A stretch of DNA of 64,000 nt from Streptomyces ardesiacus (GCF_003112575.1 NZ_BEWC01000001.1:1364001-1428000); one strand, 5' to 3'. Positions 1 through 9,883 are shown, counted from the first letter of the stretch. The notes: a model not told the origin generated them from the letters alone. Translations and numbers: made by a program.

Positions 1-1004
1 CCATCGCCATGTACTCCAGGACCTTGTTCATGGTCGACACGTCGTTGAGCGGATTGCGCGGGTCCGGCGAGAGGCACACGTCCGCGGTGGACAGGTAGCG
101 CACCAGGTCGGCGTCCGGGACGCGTCCGGTGAACTGCACCTGATCGGCGAGCCCCAGCGACCGGGACAGCTCCACCATCGCGTCGAAGGCGTCGCCGGAG
201 CCGACGAAGACCGCGTGCCAGTCGGTCCGCCCGAGCTCGTCGCGCAGCTTCGCCAGGGCCCGCAGGGCGTAGTCGACACCGTCCTGGGGCCCCATGACGC
301 CCAGATAGCACAGCAGATGGGGCTTGCCCCGCTTCAGTTCGGGTTCGGGCGGCACCTGCTGGAACCGGTCGGTGGCGGGCGCGCTGCGCACCACGAAGAC
401 GTCCTCGGGCCGCCGGCCGCCCCGGCGGACCGCGACGTCCTTGTAGCTCTCGTTGGTGGCGAGCACGATGTCCGCGCTCCGGTAGGTCAGCCGTTCCAGC
501 GCGCACACGGCGCGGTACAGCAGGTCCTTGCCGCGGCCGAACCGGGACAGGTACAGCTCGGGGATCAGGTCGTGCTGGTCGAAGACGAACCGCGCGCCGC
601 GCCGCTTGAGCCACAGGGCCGGCAGGAACAGCAGGTCGGGCGGGTTGCAGGCGTGGACCACGTGCACCGGCCCCACCCTGCGGGCCAGCCGGGCCGTGTG
701 CCAGAGCGCCGCCCCGTACTCGCGCAGGTAGCCGGCCGGTCCGCCGGTGGCCGCGCGCAACGGGTAGCGGTGGATGCGCACCCCGTCGATCTCCGTCTCC
801 GCCTCCGTGTCCCGCCCGGTCCCCCGGGGACAGATGACGTGCACCTTCCAGCCCGCGTCGCGCAGCGTCGTGCACTCCTGCCACACCCGCCGGTCGAAGG
901 GCACCGACAGGTTCTCCACCAGGATCAGCGCGCGCCGCCCCGGCCGGCCGCCGGCGCCGCCACCGTGGGGCGCGGCACCCGAGGCCGCGTCACCTGACGT
1001 CGTG

Positions 1005-1015
<11 letters not shown>
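1..1015 (-). CDS. Glycosyltransferase family 4, C-terminus cut by window edge
   Basis: Reading leftward, this frame encodes a GT-B fold glycosyltransferase. It starts with an Ala/Gly-rich tail, then a Rossmann strand (ALILVENLSVPFDRRVWQE), and ends at the edge in NDVSTMNKVLEYMAMG, the nucleotide-sugar site typical of GT4 enzymes of the WcaI/WbuB type. It probably adds a sugar to a lipid-linked exopolysaccharide intermediate at the inner face of the membrane. The start is uncertain. A TTG at 1015 overlaps the end of the dehydrogenase gene by 11 bp, and no ATG/GTG lies before the conserved strand, so translation is probably coupled to that gene. The last residues lie beyond position 1. Confidence 0.85.
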
Positions 1016-2330
<1,315 letters not shown>

Positions 2331-2400
2331 GACCCGTTCCTCCCCCCAGGCAGGCCCTGACGGCCTGCGGTCCGCGCGCCGGTCGGACGACCGCCGCGCA

Positions 2401-3882
2401 TCAATAGGCCCCCTGCCCGTGCACGACCGCACGGAGCGTCTTCCACAAGATCACCGTGTCCAGGGCGAGCGACCAGTCCTCCACGTACCGCAGGTCCAGC
2501 CGGACCGCCTCGTCCCACGGCAGGTCGCTGCGTCCGCTGATCTGCCACAGGCCGGTGAGCCCGGGCTTGACCAGCAGCCGTCTTCGGATGTCCGGGCCGT
2601 ACGCCGCGGACTCCTCCGGCAGCGGCGGCCGCGGACCGACGAGCGACATCGAACCGGTGAGCACGTTGAAGAGCTGCGGCAGCTCGTCGATCGAGTACCG
2701 GCGCAGCACCGTGCCCACCCGCGTCACCCGCGGGTCCCGGCGCAGCTTGAACAACAGGCCCGCGCCCTCGTTGCGGTCGGCCAGCGCGGCCCGCGCCCGG
2801 TCGGCCCCGGCGACCATGGTGCGGAACTTGACGATGGTGAACTCGCGGCCGTCCTTGCCCACCCTGCGCTGGCGGTAGAAGACACCGCCCCGGCTGTCCA
2901 CCAGGACGAGCAGGGCGACGAACAGCATCAGCGGGGCGAACAGCGTCAGCAGGACCGCCGCGCCCAACCGGTCGACGACCGCCTTGATCGCCCGGCGGCC
3001 GCCGGTGAAGGCCGGCATGCTGACCCGCAGCAGCGGTATCCCGAGCACCGCGTCGACGTGCAGCCGGGGACCGGCCACCTCCATCAGCACCGGGGCCACG
3101 ACCATCTCGGCGTCGCTGCCCTCCAGGTTCCAGGCCAGCCGCTGCAACCGGTGCGGCGTCCAGTGCGGGTCCGGAGTGATGGCGACGACCCGGTAGCCGT
3201 CGCGGCGGACGTGGTCGGCCACGTCCGACAGCGGGCCGACGACCGGCACGCCGTCCAGTCGGCCACCGCCGTCCAGTCCCGGACTGTCCGTCGTGCACAC
3301 CGCGTCCACGCGCCAGCCGAGGTGCGGGAAGCGCCGGGTGCGGGTGATCAGGTCGCGTACGGTGGCCGGGCTGCCCGCGGCGAGCACCGGCCTCAGGCAC
3401 CGTCCCTCCTTGCGCTGCCGGTGCAGCCACAGCCGCAGCACATACCGCGCGACCATGGTGACGATCGCGATCGCGGGAACGGCGACGAAGATCCACAATT
3501 TGATGTTGCGCGAGGTCAGGGCGATTCCGCCGAGCGCCAGTACGACGGTCGCCATGAAAAGCGAGCGCCCGAGCCGGCGGAATTCCTCGGCTCCCTGTCC
3601 GAGTACCGCCGGGGACCACGACCGGCTGACCGCGAGTGCCCCCAGCACCAGCAGTTCGGTGCCGAACGCGAGAATTCCCCACTTCTCGTGCCAGTTGGCC
3701 GCGTCCCGGACCCCGAAGAAATTCCCTATGCCCGCCACCACGACGGCCGTGGTCACGGTGTCGCTGGTGATCACGGTACGGCGGTACCGCTGCTCCCAGT
3801 CGATCGCCGGCCGGCCGACCGCCCCCTCCGCCAGTTGGCCGCGGGCCGACGGAAACGCGCTGACCAATCCCCCTTGCCGCAC
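2401..3882 (-). CDS. Polyprenyl-phosphate sugar-1-phosphate transferase (exopolysaccharide initiation)
   Basis: The 493-residue integral membrane protein transfers a sugar-1-phosphate to undecaprenyl phosphate, the first step in building a lipid-linked repeat unit. The N-terminal half has about four hydrophobic segments and a CoA-binding-like loop domain. A fifth segment near residue 300 (LGAAVLLTLFAPLMLFVALL) leads into the catalytic bacterial sugar transferase domain: VFYRQRRVGKDG, FTIVKFRTM, LRRYSIDELPQLFNVL, GSMSLVGPRPPLP and VKPGLTGLWQISGRS are all intact. I chose GTG 3882 because GGGGGG lies 6 nt upstream and the family length fits; in-frame codons further up are low complexity. It is the first gene of the leftward operon. 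Confidence 0.92.
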   Translation of the reverse strand: MRQGGLVSAFPSARGQLAEGAVGRPAIDWEQRYRRTVITSDTVTTAVVVAGIGNFFGVRDAANWHEKWGILAFGTELLVLGALAVSRSWSPAVLGQGAEEFRRLGRSLFMATVVLALGGIALTSRNIKLWIFVAVPAIAIVTMVARYVLRLWLHRQRKEGRCLRPVLAAGSPATVRDLITRTRRFPHLGWRVDAVCTTDSPGLDGGGRLDGVPVVGPLSDVADHVRRDGYRVVAITPDPHWTPHRLQRLAWNLEGSDAEMVVAPVLMEVAGPRLHVDAVLGIPLLRVSMPAFTGGRRAIKAVVDRLGAAVLLTLFAPLMLFVALLVLVDSRGGVFYRQRRVGKDGREFTIVKFRTMVAGADRARAALADRNEGAGLLFKLRRDPRVTRVGTVLRRYSIDELPQLFNVLTGSMSLVGPRPPLPEESAAYGPDIRRRLLVKPGLTGLWQISGRSDLPWDEAVRLDLRYVEDWSLALDTVILWKTLRAVVHGQGAY

Positions 3883-4314
3883 AGAACCCCCCAGGTCCCC
3901 AGTGGTTCGACGTGTTCGCCTAGCACTGTTCCTCCCCCTCGGGAGGCCCCCGCCTCCCGCGCCGTGCCGTTCCTCCCCGCGGGCGGCCCCCGCCTGCCCG
4001 CGCACGACGGATTGGCTGTGTCACAGAAAAGTGCACAGCTCACCGTGGTATCAGCAGACCCCCCTGCCCCCGACCTAAAGATCGTTATCGGTCGCCCCGT
4101 GCCTGAACAGCCGAAGCACGGTCAATCTAGACCATCGGGGCCACCGTGTAGAGGGGATGTGTGCAATTCATGGTCAAGCTTTGGGAGTTGATCAATGAAT
4201 CGGTGAAACCCCACGGATGTGTTTGCGCCACCGCGCTTTCTGCAGTATCGGGTTCGGCGCCCGATTCACGCGTGTGGCACGTGCGCGCACCGCCGGATCG
4301 AGCCACCGGCGGCC
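3883..4314. other. 432-bp intergenic region with the presumed exopolysaccharide promoter
   Basis: No credible gene is seen. The stretch 4060-4210 is markedly AT-richer than its surroundings, as expected of a promoter for the leftward operon starting at 3882. It holds an imperfect inverted repeat, TTCATGGTCAA (4166-4176) against TTGATCAATGAA (4188-4199), with a 10-nt spacer and the perfect 8-mer TTGATCAA in the right arm. A single convincing -35/-10 pair could not be chosen. Confidence 0.5.
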
Positions 4315-5166
4315 TCACGTCGTGCGAGGGCCGGGCGCCCGGCTTTCTGCGCCGCTCGTGACGTCACCGCCGAGCGACGCCAGCAGGCGCAGCCCGTCCT
4401 CGGTCGCACTCCCGGGCGCCGCGGTCAGTACCAGCAGCTCCATGCCCGACTTGTCCGGCAGCGCGAAGTTCTCCTGGTGCAGTTCCAGCAGACCGACCAG
4501 CGGGTGCCGGTACGCCTTGCGCCCGTGAGTGCGGGCGCGTACGTCCGCACGGGCCCACAGCCGGCGGAAGCGCTCGCTGCCCATCGCCAACTCGCCGATG
4601 AGCGAGGCCAGTCGAGGATCGTCCGGATACTTGCCGGCCGCCAGCCGCAGGTGCCCGACGGCGTCCAGGGTGCAGGTCTCCCAGTCGGCGTACAGGCCGC
4701 GCTCGGTCTCCTCCAGGAAGATGTGCCGCGCGGTGTTCAGACCCCGCGGCTGCCGGCCGTAGAGGAGCCCGGCGAGGCGGTTCCCGGCGACGACGTCCAG
4801 CCGGTGGTCCATGATCAGGGCGGGTGCGTCGCCGACGAGGTCGAGCACGCGCAGCAGCTCCGGGCGCAGGCGCCCGCCCGGCGACTTCGCCCGGCGGCGG
4901 CGCTGCCGCGCGAGCCGGCCCAGGTGGCCGCGCTCGGTCTCGTCGAGGCCGAGGACCCGGGCGAGGGAGTCGAGGACCTGCTCGGAGGGCTGCGTGGCGC
5001 GGCCCTGCTCCAGGCGCACGTAGTAGTCGACGCTGACCCCGGACAGGTGCGCGACCTCCTCACGGCGCAGCCCCTCCACACGGCGGCGGCTGGCGGCGGG
5101 GATGCCGACGGAGGAGGGATCGACCCGGGAGCGCCGGGTGCGCAGGAAGCCCGCGAGATCGTCCAT
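4315..5166 (-). CDS. XRE-family regulator with MmyB-like ligand-binding domain
   Basis: The 283-residue regulator has an N-terminal helix-turn-helix (GLRREEVAHLSGVSVDYYVRLEQGR, about residues 29-53) followed by the MmyB-type ligand-binding domain (ALIMDHRLDVVAGNRLAGLLYG ... HPLVGLLELHQENFALPDKSGMELLVLTAAPGS). Members of this family in actinobacteria usually sit divergent to an oxidoreductase that they repress, which is the arrangement here with the reductase at 5314. ATG 5166 is the family-typical MDDLAGFLRTRR start. The protein has the same length and architecture as the regulator at 50215. Confidence 0.9.
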   Translation of the reverse strand: MDDLAGFLRTRRSRVDPSSVGIPAASRRRVEGLRREEVAHLSGVSVDYYVRLEQGRATQPSEQVLDSLARVLGLDETERGHLGRLARQRRRRAKSPGGRLRPELLRVLDLVGDAPALIMDHRLDVVAGNRLAGLLYGRQPRGLNTARHIFLEETERGLYADWETCTLDAVGHLRLAAGKYPDDPRLASLIGELAMGSERFRRLWARADVRARTHGRKAYRHPLVGLLELHQENFALPDKSGMELLVLTAAPGSATEDGLRLLASLGGDVTSGAESRAPGPRTT

Positions 5167-5204
5167 GGCCCCCAGTATGGCTTCGGCCCCGTGCGCCAGG
5201 GTGG

Positions 5205-5221
5205 TCCTGCCGGTACCAGGA
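5205..5221. promoter_or_regulatory. 17-bp inverted repeat, candidate MmyB-type operator
   Basis: TCCTG-N7-CAGGA lies in the 147-bp divergent region between the regulator (5166) and the reductase (5314). Its spacing and partial sequence (T.C.G-N7-C.G.A) match the repeat in front of the paralogous pair at 51104-51120. Confidence 0.4.
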
Positions 5222-5313
5222 AGTCCCGTCCGACGGAAGCGGCGCCCCTGCACAACGGGACCGGACCGGCCCAGCATCGGTGACGACCGGCCCCGTCGTC
5301 GAAGGGAACCGCC

Positions 5314-6096
5314 ATGAAGGCGCTCATCGTCCACGCCCACCCCGAGCCGCGCTCGCTGAACGGTGCGCTGAAGGACCTCGCCGTCGCCACCCTGACGGCC
5401 GCCGGGCACGAGGTGCGGGTGAGCGACCTGTACGCGATGGACTGGAAGGCCACCGCGGACGCGGCGGACTACGGCGAGTACGCCACGAGCCCGCTGCGGG
5501 TGGTGCCGAACTCGGGCCGGGCCCACGAGGCCGGAGCGCTCACGCCCGACGTGGTGGCCGAGCAGGAGAAACTGCTGTGGGCCGACACGGTGGTCCTCCA
5601 GTTCCCGCTGTGGTGGTACACGATGCCGGCGATCCTCAAGGGGTGGGTCGACCGCGTGTTCACCCACCGCTTCGCCTACGGCGTCGGCGTGCACGACGGG
5701 ACCCGGTACGGCGAGCGTTACGGGGAGGGGACGCTGCGCGGACGGCGGGCGATCCTGTCGGTGACCGTCGGAGGCGCCGAGTCCCACTACAGCGACCGGG
5801 GGATCAACGGCCCGATCGAGGACCTGCTCTTCCCGATCCACCACGGGATCCTGTACTACCCCGGCCTCGAGGTCCTGCCGCCTTTCGTCCTCCACGGCGC
5901 CGACCGGCTCGGCGAGGACGGCTTCGAGGACGCCGCCAAGGCGTGGCGGGAGCGGCTGCTGTCGTTGGAGACGACCGAGCCGATCGCCTTCCGGCCTCAG
6001 AACCACGGCGACTACGAGATCCCGTCACTGCGCCTGAAGCAGGGCCTGGAGGAACCGGGCCGCAGCGGCTTCGGCCTGCACGTGCGCGGCCGGTAG
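5314..6096 (+). CDS. NAD(P)H-dependent flavodoxin-fold oxidoreductase (NQO/MdaB-like)
   Basis: The 260-residue cytosolic flavoprotein belongs to the family of NAD(P)H:quinone reductases and modulators of drug activity. MKALIVHAHPEPRSLNGAL is the FMN/FAD phosphate loop. FPLWWYTMPAILKGWVDRVF is the conserved flavin/active-site segment, and TVGGAESHY is the second cofactor loop. It probably performs two-electron reduction of quinones or electrophiles. GAAGGGAACCGCC precedes ATG 5314. It is divergent from the MmyB regulator, which probably controls it; an electrophile-induced response is an inference. Confidence 0.9.
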   Translation: MKALIVHAHPEPRSLNGALKDLAVATLTAAGHEVRVSDLYAMDWKATADAADYGEYATSPLRVVPNSGRAHEAGALTPDVVAEQEKLLWADTVVLQFPLWWYTMPAILKGWVDRVFTHRFAYGVGVHDGTRYGERYGEGTLRGRRAILSVTVGGAESHYSDRGINGPIEDLLFPIHHGILYYPGLEVLPPFVLHGADRLGEDGFEDAAKAWRERLLSLETTEPIAFRPQNHGDYEIPSLRLKQGLEEPGRSGFGLHVRGR

Positions 6097-6110
6097 GCGC
6101 CCGGGCCGGG

Positions 6111-6506
6111 TCAGCCCGCGAGCAGGTGGTCCCGGCCGAACATGGAGGCGGCGGCCCGCGCGGTGGGCGTACCGGAGTCGAGGTCCGCGCCGGCCTCCCG
6201 CAGTACGGCCACCACGTCGTCGGCGCCCTTGAACAGGGCACCGGCGATGGGGGACTGATCCCGGTCGTTGCGCAGGTCGGGGTCGGCGCCGTGCTGGACC
6301 AGGGCCCGGACGGTGCCGGCGTGACCGTGGTAGGCGGCGAGCATGAGGAGGGTGTTGCCGGCCGGGTCGCGTACGTCCACGGGCAGCCCGTGCGTGACGA
6401 ACTCCACCAGCTGCCCGGTGTCGCCCTCCCGGGCCAGGTCCATGGCGATGGCCACGACGCGCTCGGTCTGCTCGGGTGTCAGTCCGGCGCTGTTGTGCGT
6501 GTTCAT
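6111..6506 (-). CDS. Small ankyrin-repeat protein
   Basis: The 131-residue soluble protein consists mostly of ankyrin repeats: LVEFVTHGLPVDVRDPAGNT, LMLAAYHGHAGTVRALVQHG and PIAGALFKGADDVVAVLREAG, each with the helix-turn-helix-hairpin pattern. Ankyrin proteins are protein-binding adaptors and no catalytic motif is present. ATG 6506 follows GGAGACTTC; an upstream in-frame ATG lacks a binding site. It lies downstream of the catalase gene on the same strand but beyond a strong hairpin. A catalase-ankyrin neighbour pair is familiar from other bacteria (for example Pseudomonas katB-ankB), where the ankyrin protein supports catalase activity; a similar role here is inferred. Confidence 0.85.
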   Translation of the reverse strand: MNTHNSAGLTPEQTERVVAIAMDLAREGDTGQLVEFVTHGLPVDVRDPAGNTLLMLAAYHGHAGTVRALVQHGADPDLRNDRDQSPIAGALFKGADDVVAVLREAGADLDSGTPTARAAASMFGRDHLLAG

Positions 6507-6527
6507 GAAGTCTCCGTGGCGGTACGG

Positions 6528-6570
6528 CCGCACCGGCGCGGGCCCCCGTGAGGTGCCCGCGCCGGTGCGG
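6528..6570 (-). terminator. Strong hairpin after the catalase gene
   Basis: CCGCACCGGCGCGGGC (6528-6543) pairs perfectly over 16 bp with 6555-6570 across an 11-nt loop. There is no T tract, which is common in high-GC actinobacteria. It separates the catalase from the ankyrin gene. Confidence 0.75.
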
Positions 6571-6603
6571 TGCCGCGTACCGCGCGTCTGTCCGACCGGA
6601 CGG

Positions 6604-8067
6604 TCAGAGGGTGTCGGCGGCCAGGGCCTCGATCGCCTTGCGGACGCCTTCGCCGTAGGCCGGGTCGGCCTTGGTGCAGTTGGCGATGTGCCGCGCGACG
6701 GTCTGCTCCGAGGCGCCGTTGATCGCGCGCGCCGTGTTCTCGAAGAGAACCTGCTGCTGCTCCGGGGTCATCTGCCGGAACAGGTTGCCGGGCTGCTCGA
6801 AGTAGTTGTCGTCGTCCTCGCGGTAGTTGAACCGGTCGGCGACGGCACCCACGGCCAGCGCGGGCTCGCGGTAGGCGGGCTGCTCCTGCCAGCGCCCGTA
6901 GGAGTTGGGCTCGATGCCCGGGGTGGCACCCTGGTTGCCGTCGACGCGCATGGCGCCGTCGCGGTGGAAGGAGTTCACCGGGCTCTTCGGGGCGTTGACC
7001 GGGATCTGGTGGTGGTTGACGCCGAGACGGTAGCGCTGGGCGTCGCCGTAGGAGAAGAGGCGGCCCTGCAGCATCCGGTCGGGGGAGAAGCCGATGCCCG
7101 GGACCACGTTGGCCGGGCTGAAGGCGGCCTGCTCGACGTCCGCGAAGTAGTTGTCGGGGTTGCGGTTCAGCTCCCACTCGCCGACCTCGATCAGCGGGTA
7201 GTCCTTCTTCGACCAGACCTTGGTGAGGTCGAAGGGGTGGAAGCGGTAGGTCTCCGCGTCGGCCTCCGGCATGATCTGCACGAACAGCTTCCACTTCGGG
7301 AAGTCGCCGTTCTCGATCGCGTCGAAGAGGTCGCGCTGGTGCGACTCGCGGTCCTTGCCGACCAGGGCCTCGGCCTCGGCGTCGGTGAGGTTCTTGATGC
7401 CCTGCTGGGTGCGGTGGTGGAACTTGACCCAGAACCGCTCGCCCTCGGCGTTGACGAAGCTGTAGGTGTGCGAGCCGAACCCGTGCATGTGCCGGTACGA
7501 GGCCGGGATGCCGCGCTCGGACATCACGATGGTGACCTGGTGCAGGGCCTCGGGGAGGTTGGTCCAGAAGTCCCAGTTGTTCTCGGCGTTGCGCAGGTTG
7601 GTGCGCGGGTCGCGCTTCACCGCGTGGTTGAGGTCCGGGAACTTCAGCGGGTCACGGAAGAAGAAGACGGGGGTGTTGTTGCCGACGAGGTCCCAGTTGC
7701 CCTCCTCGGTGTAGAACTTCACGGCGAAACCGCGGATGTCGCGCTCGGCGTCGGCGGCACCGCGCTCACCGGCGACCGTGGAGAACCGGGCGAACAGCTC
7801 GGTCTTCTTGCCGACCTCGGAGAAGATCTTCGCGCTCGTGTAGCGCGTGATGTCGTGGGTCACCGTGAAGGTGCCGAAGGCGCCCGAGCCCTTGGCGTGC
7901 ATCCGGCGCTCCGGAATGACCTCGCGGTCGAAGTGGGCGAGCTTCTCCAGGAACCACACGTCCTGCAGCAGCATCGGCCCACGCGGACCCGACGTCAGGG
8001 AGTTCTGGTTGTCGGGAACCGGTGCACCGGCAACCGTGGTCAGCGGCTTCTGGTTGTTCTCAGGCAA
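6604..8067 (-). CDS. katA: Monofunctional heme catalase
   Basis: The 487-residue enzyme dismutates hydrogen peroxide. The distal His57 lies in [13 protein letters not shown], the proximal heme ligand signature is [14 protein letters not shown], and [16 protein letters not shown] and the C-terminal small-subunit catalase region are present. The length is that of small-subunit clade 3 enzymes. I chose TTG 8067 because GAGGAGC precedes it and because the likely transcription start (about 8160) lies downstream of the only upstream ATG (8166), which therefore cannot be used. It is divergent from the Fur-family gene at 8256, the known arrangement of catA and its repressor CatR in Streptomyces, so peroxide induction is expected. 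Confidence 0.95.
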   Translation of the reverse strand: MPENNQKPLTTVAGAPVPDNQNSLTSGPRGPMLLQDVWFLEKLAHFDREVIPERRMHAKGSGAFGTFTVTHDITRYTSAKIFSEVGKKTELFARFSTVAGERGAADAERDIRGFAVKFYTEEGNWDLVGNNTPVFFFRDPLKFPDLNHAVKRDPRTNLRNAENNWDFWTNLPEALHQVTIVMSERGIPASYRHMHGFGSHTYSFVNAEGERFWVKFHHRTQQGIKNLTDAEAEALVGKDRESHQRDLFDAIENGDFPKWKLFVQIMPEADAETYRFHPFDLTKVWSKKDYPLIEVGEWELNRNPDNYFADVEQAAFSPANVVPGIGFSPDRMLQGRLFSYGDAQRYRLGVNHHQIPVNAPKSPVNSFHRDGAMRVDGNQGATPGIEPNSYGRWQEQPAYREPALAVGAVADRFNYREDDDNYFEQPGNLFRQMTPEQQQVLFENTARAINGASEQTVARHIANCTKADPAYGEGVRKAIEALAADTL

Positions 8068-8166
8068 GGCTTGCTCCTCGGAGTGGTTCTTCGCATGACG
8101 CTCAAGGCCTGACGGTCCCGGCCGGCCGGCGGTCCGGGGCAAGCTGCCCCGCGCGTTCATGGACAC

Positions 8167-8194
8167 ACCCTACCTTGGACAGGATCTAAGGCAA
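8167..8194 (-). promoter_or_regulatory. Predicted catalase promoter
   Basis: On the minus strand, TTGCCT (8194-8189), a 16-nt spacer and TAGGGT (8172-8167) form a good vegetative-type promoter. It predicts a start near 8160 and a leader of about 90 nt before TTG 8067. Confidence 0.55.
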
Positions 8195-8204
8195 GGCGCT
8201 ATCC

Positions 8205-8248
8205 AGAGCGATATCGGCTCTTGAGTTGGCGCCGTTCCCTGCTAGGGT
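8205..8248 (+). promoter_or_regulatory. Predicted catR promoter with adjoining palindrome
   Basis: TTGAGT (8221-8226), a 16-nt spacer and TAGGGT (8243-8248) predict transcription starting at about 8256, the A of the catR ATG, so the mRNA would be leaderless. Immediately upstream, AGAGCGATATCGGCTCT (8205-8221) is a near-perfect palindrome touching the -35 box. It is a candidate CatR operator between the two divergent promoters. Confidence 0.5.
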
Positions 8249-8255
8249 GCTGCCC

Positions 8256-8669
8256 ATGAGTGATCTCCTGGAGAGGCTTCGCGAACGCGGCTGGCGCCTG
8301 ACGGCCCAGCGCCGCGTCGTCGCCGAGGTCCTCGACGGAGACCACGTGCACCTGACCGCCGACGAGGTGCACGCCCGCGCCGCGGAGCGACTGCCCGAGA
8401 TCTCCCGGGCGACGGTGTACAACACGCTGCGCGAACTGGTCCACCGGGGAGAGGTCCTCGAGGTCGCGACCGACGGCCGCGCCAAGCGCTACGACCCGAA
8501 CGCCCACCGCCCCCACCACCATCTGCTCTGCTCGCGCTGCGGCTCGATGCGGGACGTACGGCCGACGGGCGACCCCCTCGCCGACCTCCCGGCGTCCCAG
8601 TCCTTCGGTTTCACCGTCTCCGAGGTCGAGGTCACGTACCGCGGCGTCTGCCCGGACTGCGCGGCCTGA
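8256..8669 (+). CDS. catR: Fur-family peroxide-sensing repressor
   Basis: The 137-residue protein has the Fur winged helix (RLTAQRRVVAEVL ... SRATVYNTLRELVHRGEVLEV), the metal-binding HHHLLCSRCG stretch near residue 90, and a C-terminal CPDC that completes the structural zinc site. Its size and its position divergent from catalase match CatR, the PerR-type repressor of catA in Streptomyces coelicolor. ATG 8256 begins MSDLLERLRERG, has no Shine-Dalgarno, and lies 7 nt after a -10 box, so it probably initiates on a leaderless transcript. A longer start would lie inside the promoter. Confidence 0.9.
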   Translation: MSDLLERLRERGWRLTAQRRVVAEVLDGDHVHLTADEVHARAAERLPEISRATVYNTLRELVHRGEVLEVATDGRAKRYDPNAHRPHHHLLCSRCGSMRDVRPTGDPLADLPASQSFGFTVSEVEVTYRGVCPDCAA

Positions 8670-8768
8670 GGCCACTCATCCCTTCGGGGCGCCCAGAGCG
8701 CCGTCCTCCCCGTCCGCCGACACAGTGGTGACTGAGCCACCAGGCTCCGGGAGGAAGAGAGGCGCGGC

Positions 8769-8819
8769 ATGGGAATCGGGATCCTCGGCGGTACGGGGCC
8801 GACCGGCTCGCCCGGATGA
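8769..8819 (+). pseudogene. 16-codon ORF resembling the N-terminus of an NADPH:F420 reductase
   Basis: GGAGGAAGAG precedes ATG 8769, which reads MGIGILGGTGPTGSPG and stops at TGA 8817. The peptide is a textbook first strand and glycine loop of a Rossmann dinucleotide-binding domain, as in F420H2:NADP oxidoreductases, but nothing after it continues the fold. The stop overlaps the ATG of the next gene in ATGA. It may be a deletion remnant whose translation signal now drives the membrane protein, or a leader peptide. Confidence 0.4.
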
Positions 8820-9346
8820 ACGCGCACGCCGGTGCCGCAGCCGGGAGCCCGGCGCCCAGGGGCATCCTCCGGGGCCGGCCCGAGCAGTGGCTGTTCAAGG
8901 GCATCTACGGCCTGGTGCTGGCGAGTGCCCTGGTGGCCGCGCTGGACGTGCCGGGGGAGAAGGCCAACCCGGGTCAGGACGCGCTGTGGGTGCTGCTCAC
9001 CGCGCTGGTCTCCGCCGTGGCCCACGGGTACGCCCACGTCATCGCCCGGCGTGCGTCCGGCGACGGCGCGGCCCGGCCGGGCAGGGTGCGCGCCGTGCTC
9101 GACGAGTGGCCGCTGGTCGCCGCCGCGCTGCCGACCGTCGTACTGGTGCTCGCGGCCTCGGCCGGGTGGTGGGCGGAGGAGACGGCCGTCGACACGGCCC
9201 TGGGGCTGAACACCGTCTCCCTCTTCTGCCTGGGTGTCACGGCCGCCCGCGCCGCCGGGCTCGGCCGCCTGGCCTCCTGCCGGGCGGGCGCCCTCGACAT
9301 GCTGCTCGGCCTGGCGATCATCGCCGCGGACGCACTGATCGACTAG
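8816..9346 (+). CDS. Uncharacterised four-helix membrane protein
   Basis: The 176-residue protein has four hydrophobic segments: YGLVLASALVAAL, ALWVLLTALVSAVAHGYAHVIA, PLVAAALPTVVLVLAASAGWW, and a C-terminal pair around SLFCLGVTAARAAGLGRL and MLLGLAIIAADALI. I do not recognise a functional motif; it resembles small actinobacterial integral membrane proteins of unknown role. Its ATG lacks its own ribosome-binding site and overlaps the stop of the 16-codon ORF at 8769 in ATGA, so translation is probably coupled. It converges on the MarR gene. Confidence 0.75.
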   Translation: MNAHAGAAAGSPAPRGILRGRPEQWLFKGIYGLVLASALVAALDVPGEKANPGQDALWVLLTALVSAVAHGYAHVIARRASGDGAARPGRVRAVLDEWPLVAAALPTVVLVLAASAGWWAEETAVDTALGLNTVSLFCLGVTAARAAGLGRLASCRAGALDMLLGLAIIAADALID

Positions 9347-9360
9347 CGCCTGCCGCCCGG

Positions 9361-9822
9361 TCAGTCGCCGAGCGCCTCCGTCATGGCGTCGAGGTCGGAC
9401 AGCAGTGCCGCGAGACGGTCCGCGGGGACACCGCTGATCATGCGCACCTCGATCGCGTAGACCGCCCGGCGGGCGGCGTGCAGGCGTTCCCTCCCGGCCG
9501 CCGTGAGGTGCACGGGCAGGGCGCGGCCGTGTTCGGCGGACTGCGGCCGTGTGATCAGCTCCGCGTCCTTGAGCCCGCGCAGGACGACGTTGGCCGACTG
9601 CCGGGTGACGAAGGTGCCGCGGGCGAGGTCGGCGTTGGACAGGCCGGGCTGCTCGTCGAGGAGCTCGAGGCAGGAGTACTGCGGGACGGTCAGCCCGTGC
9701 TCCCGCAGTGCTCGGTCCATGGCGGTGCGCAGGGCGGCCGAGGCGCGCTTGAGGCGGTACCCCACGTGCTCGGTGACGTCCTTGGCGGCGTGCGGCGGGG
9801 GAACGGGCGTCGGAGTCTCCAT
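9361..9822 (-). CDS. MarR-family repressor
   Basis: The 153-residue protein has a typical MarR winged helix: YRLKRASAALRTAMDRALREHGLTVPQYSCLELL, then LSNADLARGTFVTRQSANVVLRGLKDAELITRPQ with the wing residues around HGRALPVHLT. It probably binds a small aromatic or electrophile and represses itself and the VOC gene at 9932. ATG 9822 sits inside one of the two operator copies and has no Shine-Dalgarno, so leaderless or weak initiation is likely. Confidence 0.88.
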   Translation of the reverse strand: METPTPVPPPHAAKDVTEHVGYRLKRASAALRTAMDRALREHGLTVPQYSCLELLDEQPGLSNADLARGTFVTRQSANVVLRGLKDAELITRPQSAEHGRALPVHLTAAGRERLHAARRAVYAIEVRMISGVPADRLAALLSDLDAMTEALGD

Positions 9823-9883
9823 GTCAGCATTTTGACATGCGAGCGCGCGCCCGCCTATCGTCCCCATGTCAAAGCCCTGACAT
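9821..9883. promoter_or_regulatory. Twin 18-bp MarR operators around the VOC-gene promoter
   Basis: ATGTCA-N6-TGACAT occurs perfectly at 9821-9838 and again at 9866-9883, centres 45 bp apart. The first contains the perfect -35 box TTGACA (9832-9837) of a rightward promoter with an 18-nt spacer and -10 TATCGT (9856-9861). The second covers the predicted start site. The first also overlaps the marR start codon. The layout is that of a repressor blocking both divergent genes. Confidence 0.75.
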
